The notes below the pieces were generated by a model. That model was not told the DNA's origin and did no database searches. It worked only from the letters and a program-made list of their open reading frames with translations. Both the position numbers and the translations under genes were made by a program. From the NCBI RefSeq assembly GCF_001422815.1, contig NZ_LMMP01000001.1, positions 371,919-435,918 of the forward strand: DNA of 64,000 bases. The letters are read 5' to 3'. Position 1 is the first letter of the stretch; each line of letters opens with the position of its first letter. The stretch comes from Methylobacterium sp. Leaf91 (GTDB taxonomy: Bacteria; Pseudomonadota; Alphaproteobacteria; Rhizobiales; Beijerinckiaceae). This document shows, one piece after another, positions 17,998 to 27,824 of this stretch.

Positions 17998-20900
17998 ATG
18001 TCGGGATCAACCAGGCTCGGGCGCGCGACCGCCCATTTTTCCATAACCGTCTTTGCCAGAAGCGTTCTCGCCAGTGCTCTGGCGCTCGGCGGTCTGGTCG
18101 CGATGCCGGCTCTCGCCCAGGCGCCCGACCGTCCGGTGGCGCGGATCGCACCCCCGAAACCAGCGCCATTACCCAAGGCTTTTCAGCGTGACGCGCTGGC
18201 CAGTGACGGTTTCCGTCTCGAGGCGACGTTGCGGTCGGAGGCCGCCCCCGGTCCCGCCAAACCGGCGGCCAAGCTGCGCGCCGAGGGTGAGGCCCTGGTG
18301 GAGGCCGAGAAGCCGGCCGATGCCCTCAAGCCCCTCGCCGGGGCCATTGCCGCCGATGCGGGCGACCCGCAGAACTGGATCGCCTATGCCCGCGCTGCGA
18401 GCACGGTGGGCAATGACGACCAGACCGGGGACTACTCCTTCCGCCAGCGCCTCCGCGGCCAGGCTCGGGCAGCCGCCTATCAGGCTTACTTGAAGGCACG
18501 CGGTGCCACCGCCGAGGCCGAGGCCCTGGCGACATTGGGCGAGGTCTATGCCGATGAATCCGAATGGCGGCCCTCGCTCGAGGCCTACCGCGCCAGCCTC
18601 GCGCTCGCCGACGATGCCACGGTGCGCGAAACCTATGAGGGTCTGCGCGCTGAGCACGGCTTCCGCATCCTCGACTACAAGGTTGATTCCGACGCCGCCG
18701 CCCCGCGCGTCTGCTTCCAGTTCTCCGAAAGCCTGGCCCCGAAGACCGATTTCACACCCTTCGTCGCCGTCTCGGGCGCCGCCAACGCCGCCGTCACCGG
18801 CAATGGCCAGCAGATCTGCGTCGACGGGCTGAAGCATGGCGAGCGCTACGCCTTCATGCTGCGCTCGGGCATCCCGTCCTCCGTGGGCGAGGCCCTGCTG
18901 AAATCGGCCGATTACGAAGTCTACGTGCGGGACCGTTCGCCCCAGGTGCGTTTCACCGGGCGCAACTACGTCCTGCCGCGCACCGGACAGGCCGGCGTGC
19001 CGCTGGTCTCGGTCAACGCGCCGAAGATCGACGTGGAGGTGCTGCGCATCGGCGACCGTGGCCTGCTGCCGTCCCTGCGCTCGGAGGAGTTCCTCGGTCA
19101 GCTCAGCGGCATGACCGCGAAGACCATAGCCGATCAGAAGGGCAGCCGCGTCTGGAAGGGCACGCTCGATACGGCCAAGGCCGAACTGAACCACGAGGCC
19201 ATCACTGCCTTTCCGGTGCTGCAGGCGGTCGGCAAGCTGGAGCCCGGCATCTACATCATGCTGGCCCAGGCCAGCGGCGTCGCCGCCTCCACGGACGAGG
19301 ATGGCGGCTACGAGGCCCAGGCCACGCAATGGTTCGTTGTCTCGGATCTCGGCCTCACCGCCTTCAAGGGCCGCGACGGCATCCACGTCTTCGCCCGCTC
19401 GCTTGCCAACGCGAAGACGGTTCCCGGCGCCGAAATCCGTCTGGTGGCCCGCAACAACGAGGTGCTGGCGACGAAGAAGACCGACGGCCAGGGCCACGTC
19501 GCCTTCGATCCGGGCCTCGCACGCGGCGAGGGCGGGATCGCGCCCGGCCTCGTCGTCGCCCAGCTCGGCGACGATTACGGCTTCCTCGACTTCTCTCAGA
19601 GCGCCTTCGATCTCACCGACCGGGGCGTGAAGGGCCGTCCGCAGCCGGGCGCGGTGGAGGCCTATGTCTTCCCCGAGCGCGGTGTCTATCGCTCCGGCGA
19701 GACCGTTCAGGTTACGGCCTTGCTGCGTGACGCCGCCGGCATCGCCGTGCCGAACCTTCCCCTCACCCTGGTGGTGAAGCGTCCGGACGGGGTCGAGTAT
19801 CGCCGCGTCCAGGTCGCCGATGCCGGCCTCGGCGGCCGTGCCCTGCCCCTCGCCCTGATGCCGGGCGCGATGCACGGCACCTGGCGGATCGCCGCCTATA
19901 CCGATGCGAAGGCGCCACCTGTCGGCGAGGCCACGTTCCTCGTCGAGGATTACGTGCCCGAGCGCCTGGAGGTCACCCTCACCCCGAAGAGCCCGACCCT
20001 GACGAAGGGCGAGCCCGCGACCATCGACGTCGCCGCGCGCTACCTCTACGGCGCGCCGGGCTCGGGCCTCGACGTGTCGGGCACGGTCCTGGTCCAGGCC
20101 GCCGCGACGAGCGGGATCAAGGGGCTCGACGGGTTCTCCATCGGCCTCGATGACGAGAAGGTGGAGGCGACCTCGGCCGAGATCGAGGCCAAGGCCACCA
20201 CCGACGCCAAGGGATCGGCGACCGTGACGGTGCCGGTCCAGGCACTCAGCGCTCCGCGCCCCACCGAGGCGAAGATCACGCTGCAGGTCGGCGAGCCGGG
20301 CGGACGGGCGCTGAGCCGCAGCCTCACCTTGCCGATCTTGCCTTCCGGCCCCGTCCTTGCCATCCGCAAGAATTTTTCTGGCGACCTCGCGGAAGGCGGT
20401 GTCGCCACGTTCGACGTGGTCATGGCGAGTCCCGACGGACGGAAGATCCCACAGAACGGCGTCGCCTGGACCCTGTCCAAGGTGGACCGGAACTACCAAT
20501 GGTACCGCGAAGGCGGGCGCTGGTCGTTCGAGCCGGTCACCTCGACGCGGCGCATCGCCGATGGACGGCTCGACCTCGCCGCAGACGCGCCGGGCCGGGT
20601 CAGTTCCACGGTCAGCTTCGGTACCTACCGCCTCGAAGCCCTGGCCACCGGCCGGCCCGAGGCCACGGTCAGCGTCACCTTCACCGTGGGCTGGGGCGGA
20701 TCCGAGACCGCGGACGTGCCCGATCTCCTCGACCTCAAGCTCGACAAGCCGAGCTATGCCGCTGGCGAGACCCTGCGGGCGCGCCTCCAGCCGCGCTTCA
20801 AGGGCACGGCCACCCTCGCCGTGGTGAGCGACAAGGTCCACGACATCCTCGACGTCACGGTGTCGGACAGCGGGACCACCGTGGATATTCCCGTGAAGGC

Positions 20901-23343
20901 GGAATGGGGGTCGGGCGCCTATCTCGTCGCCACCGCCTACCGGCCCCTCGACCAGGCGGCCAAGCGCCTGCCGGGCCGGGCACTGGGCCTCGCCTGGTTC
21001 TCGGTGGATACCGACAAGCGCAGCCTCTCCGTGACCGTAGGGGCGCCTGCGACCACGCGGCCCCGCGAAACCCTGACCCTGCCGATCCAGCTCGCTGGTC
21101 TCTCCTCCGGCGAGGAAGCACGGATCAGCGTGGCCCTGGTCGATGTCGGCATCCTCAACCTCACCCGCTACGAATCGCCCAATCCCTTCGGCTATTTCTT
21201 CGGCCAGAAGGCGCTGGGACCGGAGATCCGCGACCTCTACGGATACCTGATCGACGGCATGCAGGGCACGCTCGGCGCGATCCGCTCGGGCGGTGACGGC
21301 GGTGCTGCGGAACTCTCCGATTCTCCGCCGACCCAGGCGCCGCTGGCGCTCTATTCCGGTGTGGTCCGCGTCGGCCCCGATGGCCGGGCCAGCGTCGACT
21401 TTCCCCTGCCCGCCTTCAACGGCACCGGCCGGGTGATGGTGACCGCCTGGAGCAGGGCGAAGGTCGGCTCCGCGCAGGCCGACGTGATCATCCGCGATCC
21501 CGTCGTGCTCACCGGCACCCTGCCGCGCTTCCTCAATGTCGGCGACCGCTCGCGCTTCTTCATTGCCATCGACAATGTCGAGGGACAGGCCGGCGATTAT
21601 ATCGTGGATCTCGACCTAACCGGCCCGGTCCTGGTCTCGGCCGGCGCGGTCCACAGCACCATGAAGCTGGAGGCCGGCGCCAAGGGCTCCCTGGTGATCC
21701 CGATCACCGCCGCCGGCCCCGGCCTGTCGCGGCTCGACGTGAACCTCTCCGGCCCCGGAATTACCGGCACCGTCGGCCAGAGCTTCTCGCTGAATATCGG
21801 CCCCGGGACCGGAGCCCTGGTCCGCCGCTCGGTGAGTTCCCTCGAACCCGGCGCCACCATGCAGGTGACGGGCGACCTCCTCGCCGACATCCTCCCCGGC
21901 ACCGGCTCGGTCTCGGTGACGGCCTCCTCGCTCGCCGCCCTCGACGTGCCCGCCCTGCTCCAGGCACTGGACCGCTATCCCTATGGCTGCTCGGAACAGA
22001 CGGTGAGCCGGGCGATGCCGCTCCTCTACGTCAACAAGCTCGCCTCCCTCGACAGGCTCGGCATCGACGACAAAGTGGACGAGCGAGTGCGCGAGGCCAT
22101 CGACCGCGTGCTCTCGCGCCAGGACGCTTCGGGCGATTTCGGCCTGTGGAGCGTCGGGGGGTCGAGCGACGTCTGGCTCAACGCCTACGTCACCGACTTC
22201 CTGACCCGCGCCCGTGAACGCGGATTCGCGGTGCCGCAGACCGCCTTCGCCAATGCCCTCGACCGCCTGCGCAACACCGTAGCCAACACCACGGAGGTGC
22301 GTGACGGCGGCATGGACATCGCCTACGCCGCCTACGTGCTGGCCCGGAACGGGCGCCCGGTGATGGGCGACTTGCGCTACCTCGCCGACACCAAGCTCGG
22401 TGAGTTCGCGACCCCTCTCGGACGCGGCCAGATCGCAGCCGCCCTCGCCCTTCTCGGCGACCGGGGCCGCGCGGCCAAGGCGTTCGAATCGGCGGTGACC
22501 GCGCTCGGATCCGCGCGCGACACCTCGACCTATCGCGCCGATTACGGCTCGCGCCTGCGCGACGGGGCCGGCCTTCTCGCTCTCGCCGCCGAGACGGGCC
22601 TCGCCCGCGAGACGATCCGGCCGTTGGGTCAGGTCATCACCCAGGAGCGGGCCAGCGGACGCCTCACCAGCACCCAGGAGAATGCCTGGATGGTGCTTGC
22701 CGCCGAGGGGCTCGCCAAGGACGCGGAAGCGTTGAGCTTCAGCGTCGACGGCACGCGGCAATCGGGCCCGGTCTCGCGGCTCTACCGCGCCCCCGCCCTC
22801 GACGCGAGGCCCGTCACCATCACCAATGACGGGACGGGCGCCGCCCAGACGGTGGTGAGCGTGTCGGGCAATCCCATCGCGCCGGAGCCGGCGGAATCAC
22901 GGGGTTACTCCATCGAGCGAACCTATCATCGCCTCGACGGCACGGTGGTGGATCTCACGCAAGGAGTTCGCCAGAACGACCGCCTCGTGGTGGTGCTTAA
23001 GGTGGCCGAGGCCAAGGCCAGCGCCGGCCGCCTCCTGCTGGTGGACCGCCTGCCCGCCGGGCTGGAGATCGACAATCCGAAGCTCCTCGATTCCGATGCC
23101 CTGGCGGGGCTCGCTTTCGCCAAGTCGGACGTGCAGCCGGTGAGCACCGAGTTCCGCGACGATCGTTTCGTGGCGGCCTACGAGCGCAGCCCCGAGCAAT
23201 CCGCCTTCTTCACCGTGGCCTACACCGTGCGGGCGGTCTCACCCGGCACCTATGTCCATCCCGGCGCCACCATCGAGGACATGTACCGCCCCGAACGCTT
23301 CGGCCGCACCGCCTTCGGTTCGGTCGAGGTGAGCGCGAAGTAG
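17998..23343 (+). CDS. Bacterial alpha-2-macroglobulin family protein with thioester
   Basis: This large 1781-residue periplasmic protein belongs to the bacterial alpha-2-macroglobulins, which trap proteases by a bait region and a reactive thioester. A signal peptide is read from the ATG at 17998, chosen because GAGGTGGG precedes it and the hydrophobic core ends at ALAQA near residue 41. There is no lipobox cysteine, unlike the lipoprotein YfhM of Escherichia coli. An N-terminal TPR-like stretch (about 80-200) precedes the macroglobulin domains. The thioester motif CSEQ is near residue 1331 within YGCSEQTVSRAMPLLY, and a receptor-binding-like domain ends the protein. It is followed four bases later by pbpC, the classical pairing that suggests protection of the envelope when peptidoglycan is breached. 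Confidence 0.93.
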   Translation: MSGSTRLGRATAHFSITVFARSVLASALALGGLVAMPALAQAPDRPVARIAPPKPAPLPKAFQRDALASDGFRLEATLRSEAAPGPAKPAAKLRAEGEALVEAEKPADALKPLAGAIAADAGDPQNWIAYARAASTVGNDDQTGDYSFRQRLRGQARAAAYQAYLKARGATAEAEALATLGEVYADESEWRPSLEAYRASLALADDATVRETYEGLRAEHGFRILDYKVDSDAAAPRVCFQFSESLAPKTDFTPFVAVSGAANAAVTGNGQQICVDGLKHGERYAFMLRSGIPSSVGEALLKSADYEVYVRDRSPQVRFTGRNYVLPRTGQAGVPLVSVNAPKIDVEVLRIGDRGLLPSLRSEEFLGQLSGMTAKTIADQKGSRVWKGTLDTAKAELNHEAITAFPVLQAVGKLEPGIYIMLAQASGVAASTDEDGGYEAQATQWFVVSDLGLTAFKGRDGIHVFARSLANAKTVPGAEIRLVARNNEVLATKKTDGQGHVAFDPGLARGEGGIAPGLVVAQLGDDYGFLDFSQSAFDLTDRGVKGRPQPGAVEAYVFPERGVYRSGETVQVTALLRDAAGIAVPNLPLTLVVKRPDGVEYRRVQVADAGLGGRALPLALMPGAMHGTWRIAAYTDAKAPPVGEATFLVEDYVPERLEVTLTPKSPTLTKGEPATIDVAARYLYGAPGSGLDVSGTVLVQAAATSGIKGLDGFSIGLDDEKVEATSAEIEAKATTDAKGSATVTVPVQALSAPRPTEAKITLQVGEPGGRALSRSLTLPILPSGPVLAIRKNFSGDLAEGGVATFDVVMASPDGRKIPQNGVAWTLSKVDRNYQWYREGGRWSFEPVTSTRRIADGRLDLAADAPGRVSSTVSFGTYRLEALATGRPEATVSVTFTVGWGGSETADVPDLLDLKLDKPSYAAGETLRARLQPRFKGTATLAVVSDKVHDILDVTVSDSGTTVDIPVKAEWGSGAYLVATAYRPLDQAAKRLPGRALGLAWFSVDTDKRSLSVTVGAPATTRPRETLTLPIQLAGLSSGEEARISVALVDVGILNLTRYESPNPFGYFFGQKALGPEIRDLYGYLIDGMQGTLGAIRSGGDGGAAELSDSPPTQAPLALYSGVVRVGPDGRASVDFPLPAFNGTGRVMVTAWSRAKVGSAQADVIIRDPVVLTGTLPRFLNVGDRSRFFIAIDNVEGQAGDYIVDLDLTGPVLVSAGAVHSTMKLEAGAKGSLVIPITAAGPGLSRLDVNLSGPGITGTVGQSFSLNIGPGTGALVRRSVSSLEPGATMQVTGDLLADILPGTGSVSVTASSLAALDVPALLQALDRYPYGCSEQTVSRAMPLLYVNKLASLDRLGIDDKVDERVREAIDRVLSRQDASGDFGLWSVGGSSDVWLNAYVTDFLTRARERGFAVPQTAFANALDRLRNTVANTTEVRDGGMDIAYAAYVLARNGRPVMGDLRYLADTKLGEFATPLGRGQIAAALALLGDRGRAAKAFESAVTALGSARDTSTYRADYGSRLRDGAGLLALAAETGLARETIRPLGQVITQERASGRLTSTQENAWMVLAAEGLAKDAEALSFSVDGTRQSGPVSRLYRAPALDARPVTITNDGTGAAQTVVSVSGNPIAPEPAESRGYSIERTYHRLDGTVVDLTQGVRQNDRLVVVLKVAEAKASAGRLLLVDRLPAGLEIDNPKLLDSDALAGLAFAKSDVQPVSTEFRDDRFVAAYERSPEQSAFFTVAYTVRAVSPGTYVHPGATIEDMYRPERFGRTAFGSVEVSAK

Positions 23344-23347
23344 GCTC

Positions 23348-25552
23348 ATGGAACGCGACATCCCCTCCCCTCCCCCCTTTGCGGGGGAGGGTGGCCCACG
23401 AAGTGGGTCGGGAGAGGGGAGCGCCACGTCCGGAGAGGTCGCCCCCTCTCCCGCCTGCTCCGCAGGCACCCTCCCCCGCAAGGGGGGGAGGGTTTTCGGC
23501 GGAGCCACCGCCCTTCTCATCCTCCTCCCCGCCCTCACCCTCTGGCGCTTCGTCGCGACCCTCCCGCCCCTCGACCTGACCCAGGCGAGCCTCCGCTCCA
23601 CCGTCATCCTCGACCGGGACCGCCATCTCCTGCGCCCCTTCGCCACCGCCGACGGGCGCTGGCGGTTGCCGGTGACGGGGGCGGATGTCGATCCGCGCAT
23701 GCTCGCCATGCTGAAGGCCTACGAAGACCGGCGCTTTGCCGACCATCCCGGCATCGACCCCGCAGCGACCCTGCGCGCCGCCTGGCAATGGCTCCGCCAC
23801 GGCAGAATCGTTTCCGGGGGCTCCACCCTGTCGATGCAGGTGGCTCGCCTCGTGGAGCCGCGGCCCGAACGCTCGCTCAGCGCCAAGCTCCGGCAGATGG
23901 TGCGGGCGGTTCAGTTGGAGCGCCGCCTCGGCAAGGACGGCGTGCTCGACCTCTATCTCGCGCTCGCTCCCTATGGCGGCCCGGTGGAGGGCTTGCGGGC
24001 GGCGAGCTTCGCCTATTTCGGGCGCGAGCCCGCCCGGCTTTCCTTCGCCGAATCCGCCCTCCTCGTCGGCCTGCCGCAAGCGCCCGAGGCGCGCCGGCCG
24101 GATCGCTACCCCGCCCGCGCCCGGCAGGCGCGCGACAGGGTGCTCGACATCGCCGCCGCGCGCGGAATCATCACGCCCGCCGAGGCGAAGGCCGCCAAGG
24201 CCGAACCGGTGCCGGACCAGCGAAAGCCCTTCCCGATGTTCGCGGCCCATGCGGCCGAGGCGGCCGTGGCCGCCGATCCCGCTGCTCGGGTCCAGCGCCT
24301 CTCTCTCGACGGGCGATTGCAGGCGAGCCTCGAACGGCTGGCGGCCGAGCGCGCCGCCGCCATGGGGCCGGGCATCTCGGCGGCGATCCTCGCCATCGAC
24401 AACCGCACCGGCGGGGTGATCGCGCAGGTGGGGAGCGCCGGCTATCTCGACGCCAGCCGCTCCGGTGCCATCGACATGACGGGGGCGATCCGCTCGCCCG
24501 GCTCGGCCCTGAAGCCGTTCATCTACGCGCTGGCCTTCGAGAACGGCATCGCCCATCCCGAGACCCTTCTCGACGATCGGCCGGTGCGCTTTGCCGGCTC
24601 CTACGCGCCGGAGAATTTCGATCTCAGCTACCAGGGCACCGTCACGGCGCGGCGCGCGCTCCAGCTTTCCCTGAACGTGCCGGCGGTGGACCTGCTGGAG
24701 GCGGTGGGCGCCGCCCGCTTCATCGCCCGTCTGCGCGGCGCGGGAGCGCGGATCGACCTGCCGCGCGACACGGCACCCGGCCTGCCGGTGGCTCTGGGCG
24801 GCCTCGGCATCACCCTCACCGACCTCGCGCGGCTATTCTCCGGCCTCGCCCGTGGAGGCTCGGTGCCCGATCTGATCCGCCGCCTCGACGGGCCGGCCGC
24901 ATCGCCCCCGCCGGAGCTGCGCGTCACCGAACCGGTGGCGGCCTGGTACGTCGCCGATACCCTGCGCGGTGCGCCGCCGCCGGAGAACGCGCTGCCCAAC
25001 CGGATCGCGTTCAAGACCGGCACATCCTACGGCTATCGCGATGCTTTGGCGGTGGGGTTCGACCGGCGCGTCACCATCGCGGTCTGGGTCGGGCGGCCGG
25101 ACGGCAACGCCGTGCCGGGTCTCGTCGGGCGGGCGGTGGCCGCGCCGATCCTGTTCGACGCGTTCTCGCGCTTCGGCGGCGAGCCCGATTCCGTGCCGAT
25201 GCCCCGCGACGCCCTGGTGACCAGCACCGCCGGCCTGCCGCCGCCCCTGCGCCACATCCGCAAGGACGTGCCCAAGACCCTGTCGGCGGCCCTGGGCTCG
25301 GCCCTCAAGATCGCCTACCCGCCGGATGGCGCCCGCATCGATCTCGGCCTCGCCGAACCCGGCCCCGCGCCGAGCCTTGCCCTCAAGGCGCTCGGCGGGG
25401 TGCCGCCCCTCACCTGGATGGTCAACAGCCTGCCCGTCGCCGAGAGCGCCCGGCGCCAATCGGAATGGTCACCGGACGGGGCGGGCTTCGCCAGGATCTC
25501 GGTGATGGACGCGTCGGGTGCCAGCGACAGCGTGGTGGTGAGGCTGGAGTGA
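23348..25552 (+). CDS. pbpC: Penicillin-binding protein 1C (bifunctional transglycosylase/transpeptidase)
   Basis: This 734-residue class A PBP follows the macroglobulin gene directly. A transmembrane anchor is at about 51-70. The GT51 transglycosylase has EDRRFADHPGID at 126-137 and GGSTLSMQ. The transpeptidase has SALK (serine nucleophile), SLN and KTGT, so both active sites look intact. A C-terminal BiPBP-type beta domain ends it. The cytoplasmic N-terminus is odd: residues 5-48 are encoded by a GC-rich palindromic repeat, and no other ATG, GTG or TTG lies in frame before the membrane anchor, so translation must start at 23348. PbpC is thought to act in peptidoglycan repair with the macroglobulin; that role is from the family, not seen here. 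Confidence 0.93.
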   Translation: MERDIPSPPPFAGEGGPRSGSGEGSATSGEVAPSPACSAGTLPRKGGRVFGGATALLILLPALTLWRFVATLPPLDLTQASLRSTVILDRDRHLLRPFATADGRWRLPVTGADVDPRMLAMLKAYEDRRFADHPGIDPAATLRAAWQWLRHGRIVSGGSTLSMQVARLVEPRPERSLSAKLRQMVRAVQLERRLGKDGVLDLYLALAPYGGPVEGLRAASFAYFGREPARLSFAESALLVGLPQAPEARRPDRYPARARQARDRVLDIAAARGIITPAEAKAAKAEPVPDQRKPFPMFAAHAAEAAVAADPAARVQRLSLDGRLQASLERLAAERAAAMGPGISAAILAIDNRTGGVIAQVGSAGYLDASRSGAIDMTGAIRSPGSALKPFIYALAFENGIAHPETLLDDRPVRFAGSYAPENFDLSYQGTVTARRALQLSLNVPAVDLLEAVGAARFIARLRGAGARIDLPRDTAPGLPVALGGLGITLTDLARLFSGLARGGSVPDLIRRLDGPAASPPPELRVTEPVAAWYVADTLRGAPPPENALPNRIAFKTGTSYGYRDALAVGFDRRVTIAVWVGRPDGNAVPGLVGRAVAAPILFDAFSRFGGEPDSVPMPRDALVTSTAGLPPPLRHIRKDVPKTLSAALGSALKIAYPPDGARIDLGLAEPGPAPSLALKALGGVPPLTWMVNSLPVAESARRQSEWSPDGAGFARISVMDASGASDSVVVRLE
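23361..23492. repeat. GC-rich palindromic repeat inside the 5' end of pbpC
   Basis: The left arm (about 23361-23418) and the right arm (about 23440-23492) are near-perfect reverse complements. Each holds an inner hairpin with a different tip (GGCCCACGAAGTGGGTC versus GCCTGCTCCGCAGGC). The element keeps the reading frame open for about 44 codons. Similar CCTCTCCCCG-type hairpins lie at 28848-29038. Confidence 0.85.
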
Positions 25553-25823
25553 CCGCCGACCCGGCGGGTCGTGGTGCAACCTTGAAAGTCGCGCGAAAGT
25601 CTTACACGCGCCCGACGAGCAACGATACTTCGCGACGACTTAGTGCGCCGGCGATGGATTGCCTTCGCTCAATCGCCACGAGCAGAGCGCCGGTATTTAT
25701 CACATCACACCAACCTCGCGACAGTTGTCGCCAGGATTCAGCTGGACCGGATCCTTCGGTGATGCGCTCTTAAGGCTTTGCCGTTAAGACAGTTTCGGTC
25801 CGTGCCGCTACGAAGTCGCCTTC

Positions 25824-26921
25824 ATGTTTCCGATTCCCGACGTGCCGACCCTTAGTCTATGTAGCACGCTGATAAGCGTTGCTTTCATGACGGTCTATCT
25901 GACGTTGTGGCGTAACCGGACCGGACAATCTTTCCTGCTCGACTGGGCGGGAAGCTCCGGACTCTACGCGGCGATCATGATCGGCTTCGGAGTGGTGGGC
26001 GATCATCCGGTTGCGATCGCGGTCCTGCACGCGCTGCTCGGCGCTTCCTCTCTCCTGGTCCTCACCGGTGTGGACCGGTTCGACGGCCTGCCAAAGCGTC
26101 GCCCCTGGGCGATTCCCCTGATCCTGCTGCCCGGCCTCGGATATCTCGGCCCCGCCCTTCTGCTGGACCAGACGGCCGCGCAGATGGGCGGCATCCTGGG
26201 TTTGGCGGTCGTCATGCTGGCGATCGGCTCGGTTCTCGTGAGCGGCCGGCGCGGCGACGTCATGGGAGGGCGCCGCATCGCCGGACTGGCGCTCCTCGGA
26301 TACATCCCAGCCTATCTGCTCACGCTGGTCATCCTGACGAACTACAGTGAGATCCCCTATGCCGTGGCCCTGGTGCCACTGCTGGCGGACCAGATCCTGC
26401 TCCCCATCCTCAATCTCGGCCTCATCTCGATGCCGGGCGAACGGGCGCAAGCAGTTCTTCGCCGTCTCGCCCTGCATGATACGTTGACGGGCGCCCTCAA
26501 TCGCGCTGGCCTCACGGCGGATTCGCCGGCTATCGTCGCCCTGGATACGGCGGTGATCGCCATCGATGTCGATCACTTCAAGTCCATCAACGACCGTTAC
26601 GGCCATGCGGCGGGCGACGCGGTGCTGGTCGCCCTGGCCACCTGCGCCATGCGCCGTCTTTCGGGCCGGGACCTTTTCGTGCGCCTGGGTGGCGACGAGT
26701 TCATCGTCGTCCTCGCCGACACCGCCCGCGAGACCGCCCTCGCCTTCGCGGACGATCTACGACGTGCCTTCCGGGCGCTGCCGGACCTGCCGGCCTGGAC
26801 CGCCAGCATGGGGGTGAGCATGGTCGCGGCGGGGGAAACGTCGCTTATCCGGACGATCGCGCGGGCCGACGAGGCCCTCTACGAGGCCAAGGCGTCGGGA
26901 CGCGACCGCGCCGCGGCCTGA
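25824..26921 (+). CDS. Membrane-bound diguanylate cyclase (GGDEF protein)
   Basis: A 365-residue protein. Residues 8-205 form about six transmembrane helices with no recognised sensory family. The GGDEF domain follows, with RLGGDEF at 287-293, DVDHFKSINDRYGH upstream for magnesium and GTP binding, and a normal C-terminal DEALYEAKASGRD. It should make c-di-GMP. The position of the inhibitory I-site (RxxD five residues before GGDEF) reads SGRD at 280-283, so product inhibition is probably lost. The gene stands alone after a 271-base gap behind pbpC and is followed by a membrane-protein gene 179 bases on. The N-terminal signal it senses is unknown. Confidence 0.9.
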   Translation: MFPIPDVPTLSLCSTLISVAFMTVYLTLWRNRTGQSFLLDWAGSSGLYAAIMIGFGVVGDHPVAIAVLHALLGASSLLVLTGVDRFDGLPKRRPWAIPLILLPGLGYLGPALLLDQTAAQMGGILGLAVVMLAIGSVLVSGRRGDVMGGRRIAGLALLGYIPAYLLTLVILTNYSEIPYAVALVPLLADQILLPILNLGLISMPGERAQAVLRRLALHDTLTGALNRAGLTADSPAIVALDTAVIAIDVDHFKSINDRYGHAAGDAVLVALATCAMRRLSGRDLFVRLGGDEFIVVLADTARETALAFADDLRRAFRALPDLPAWTASMGVSMVAAGETSLIRTIARADEALYEAKASGRDRAAA

Positions 26922-27100
26922 CCGCCGTGAACGCTCATCGTGGCTCGCATGCGAAGCCGGCCCTCAGCAATGACGCCCCTCGCGTGCGACGCGTCACGCC
27001 GGAGGCTCGCGAATTCGTGTGTCCTCCGCCTGGGCCAAGCTTTGAAGCGGCCGATCGATTCGACGGACGAAGGGGCGGCGGACATGAATGAGGATCGGAC

Positions 27101-27817
27101 ATGAGCGGTAGCATGGTCCCGGCGACCGATCCCCTCGCGGTCGCGGAAGCGACCCTGGCCGACGCCGCCGCCTCTCTCGAACCGGCGAGCGCACAACGCC
27201 TGCCGCTAGCCCTCAAGCTCGCCTATACGGCCTTCATGGCGGTGCTCGTGCCCGTCTACTGGAGTTGGTACGGGCCGACCAACTTCCTCTATTTCTGCGA
27301 CGTCGCCCTGCTGCTCACCCTGGTGGGGATCTGGCGGGAGAGCCCGCTCCTGGTCTCCATGCCGACGGTGGGCATCCTGGCACCCCAGTTGCTCTGGGTG
27401 GTAGATTTTCTCGCCGAACTCGGCGGCGTGTCGCTCACCGGCATGACCGCCTACATGTTCAAGGCCGAGAACCCGCTGTTCCTGCGCGGGCTCTCGCTGT
27501 TCCACGGCTGGCTGCCGTTCCTGCTCGTCTACCTGGTCTGGCGCCTCGGCTATGACCGGCGTGCCTGGGCGGCATGGTCCGGCCTCGCAGTCGCGGTGCT
27601 GTTCGTGTGCTTCTTCCTGATGCCCGGTCCGCGCCCCGATGCCGGGCTGGACCCCGTCAACATCAACTACGTCTGGGGCATGAGCGACGCCGTCGCCCAG
27701 ACGATGATGCCGGCCTGGGCCTGGTTCGCGAGCCTTCTCGTCGTCATCCCCCTCGTCCTGTGCGGGACGACCCACCTTGTCCTGCGCCGGCTCATGTCGG
27801 CGCCGGCCGGGCGGTAG
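27101..27817 (+). CDS. Multi-pass membrane protein of unknown function
   Basis: The 238-residue product has about six hydrophobic segments (roughly 37-58, 63-80, 85-108, 125-147, 155-173 and 207-230). The loops contain aromatic-rich patches such as YWSWYGPTNFLYF. The start is the ATG at 27101 with GAGG seven bases upstream. It is convergent with ssuA, whose stop lies 7 bases past this gene's stop. Similar proteins are found in many environmental bacteria without assigned function. No transport or enzymatic motif is visible. Confidence 0.75.
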   Translation: MSGSMVPATDPLAVAEATLADAAASLEPASAQRLPLALKLAYTAFMAVLVPVYWSWYGPTNFLYFCDVALLLTLVGIWRESPLLVSMPTVGILAPQLLWVVDFLAELGGVSLTGMTAYMFKAENPLFLRGLSLFHGWLPFLLVYLVWRLGYDRRAWAAWSGLAVAVLFVCFFLMPGPRPDAGLDPVNINYVWGMSDAVAQTMMPAWAWFASLLVVIPLVLCGTTHLVLRRLMSAPAGR

Positions 27818-27824
27818 AGCCCCA

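Noticed and set aside
18169..20841. An 890-codon open frame antisense to the macroglobulin gene
   Set aside because: Composition and position mark it as a shadow of the real gene; no motif or ribosome site supports it.
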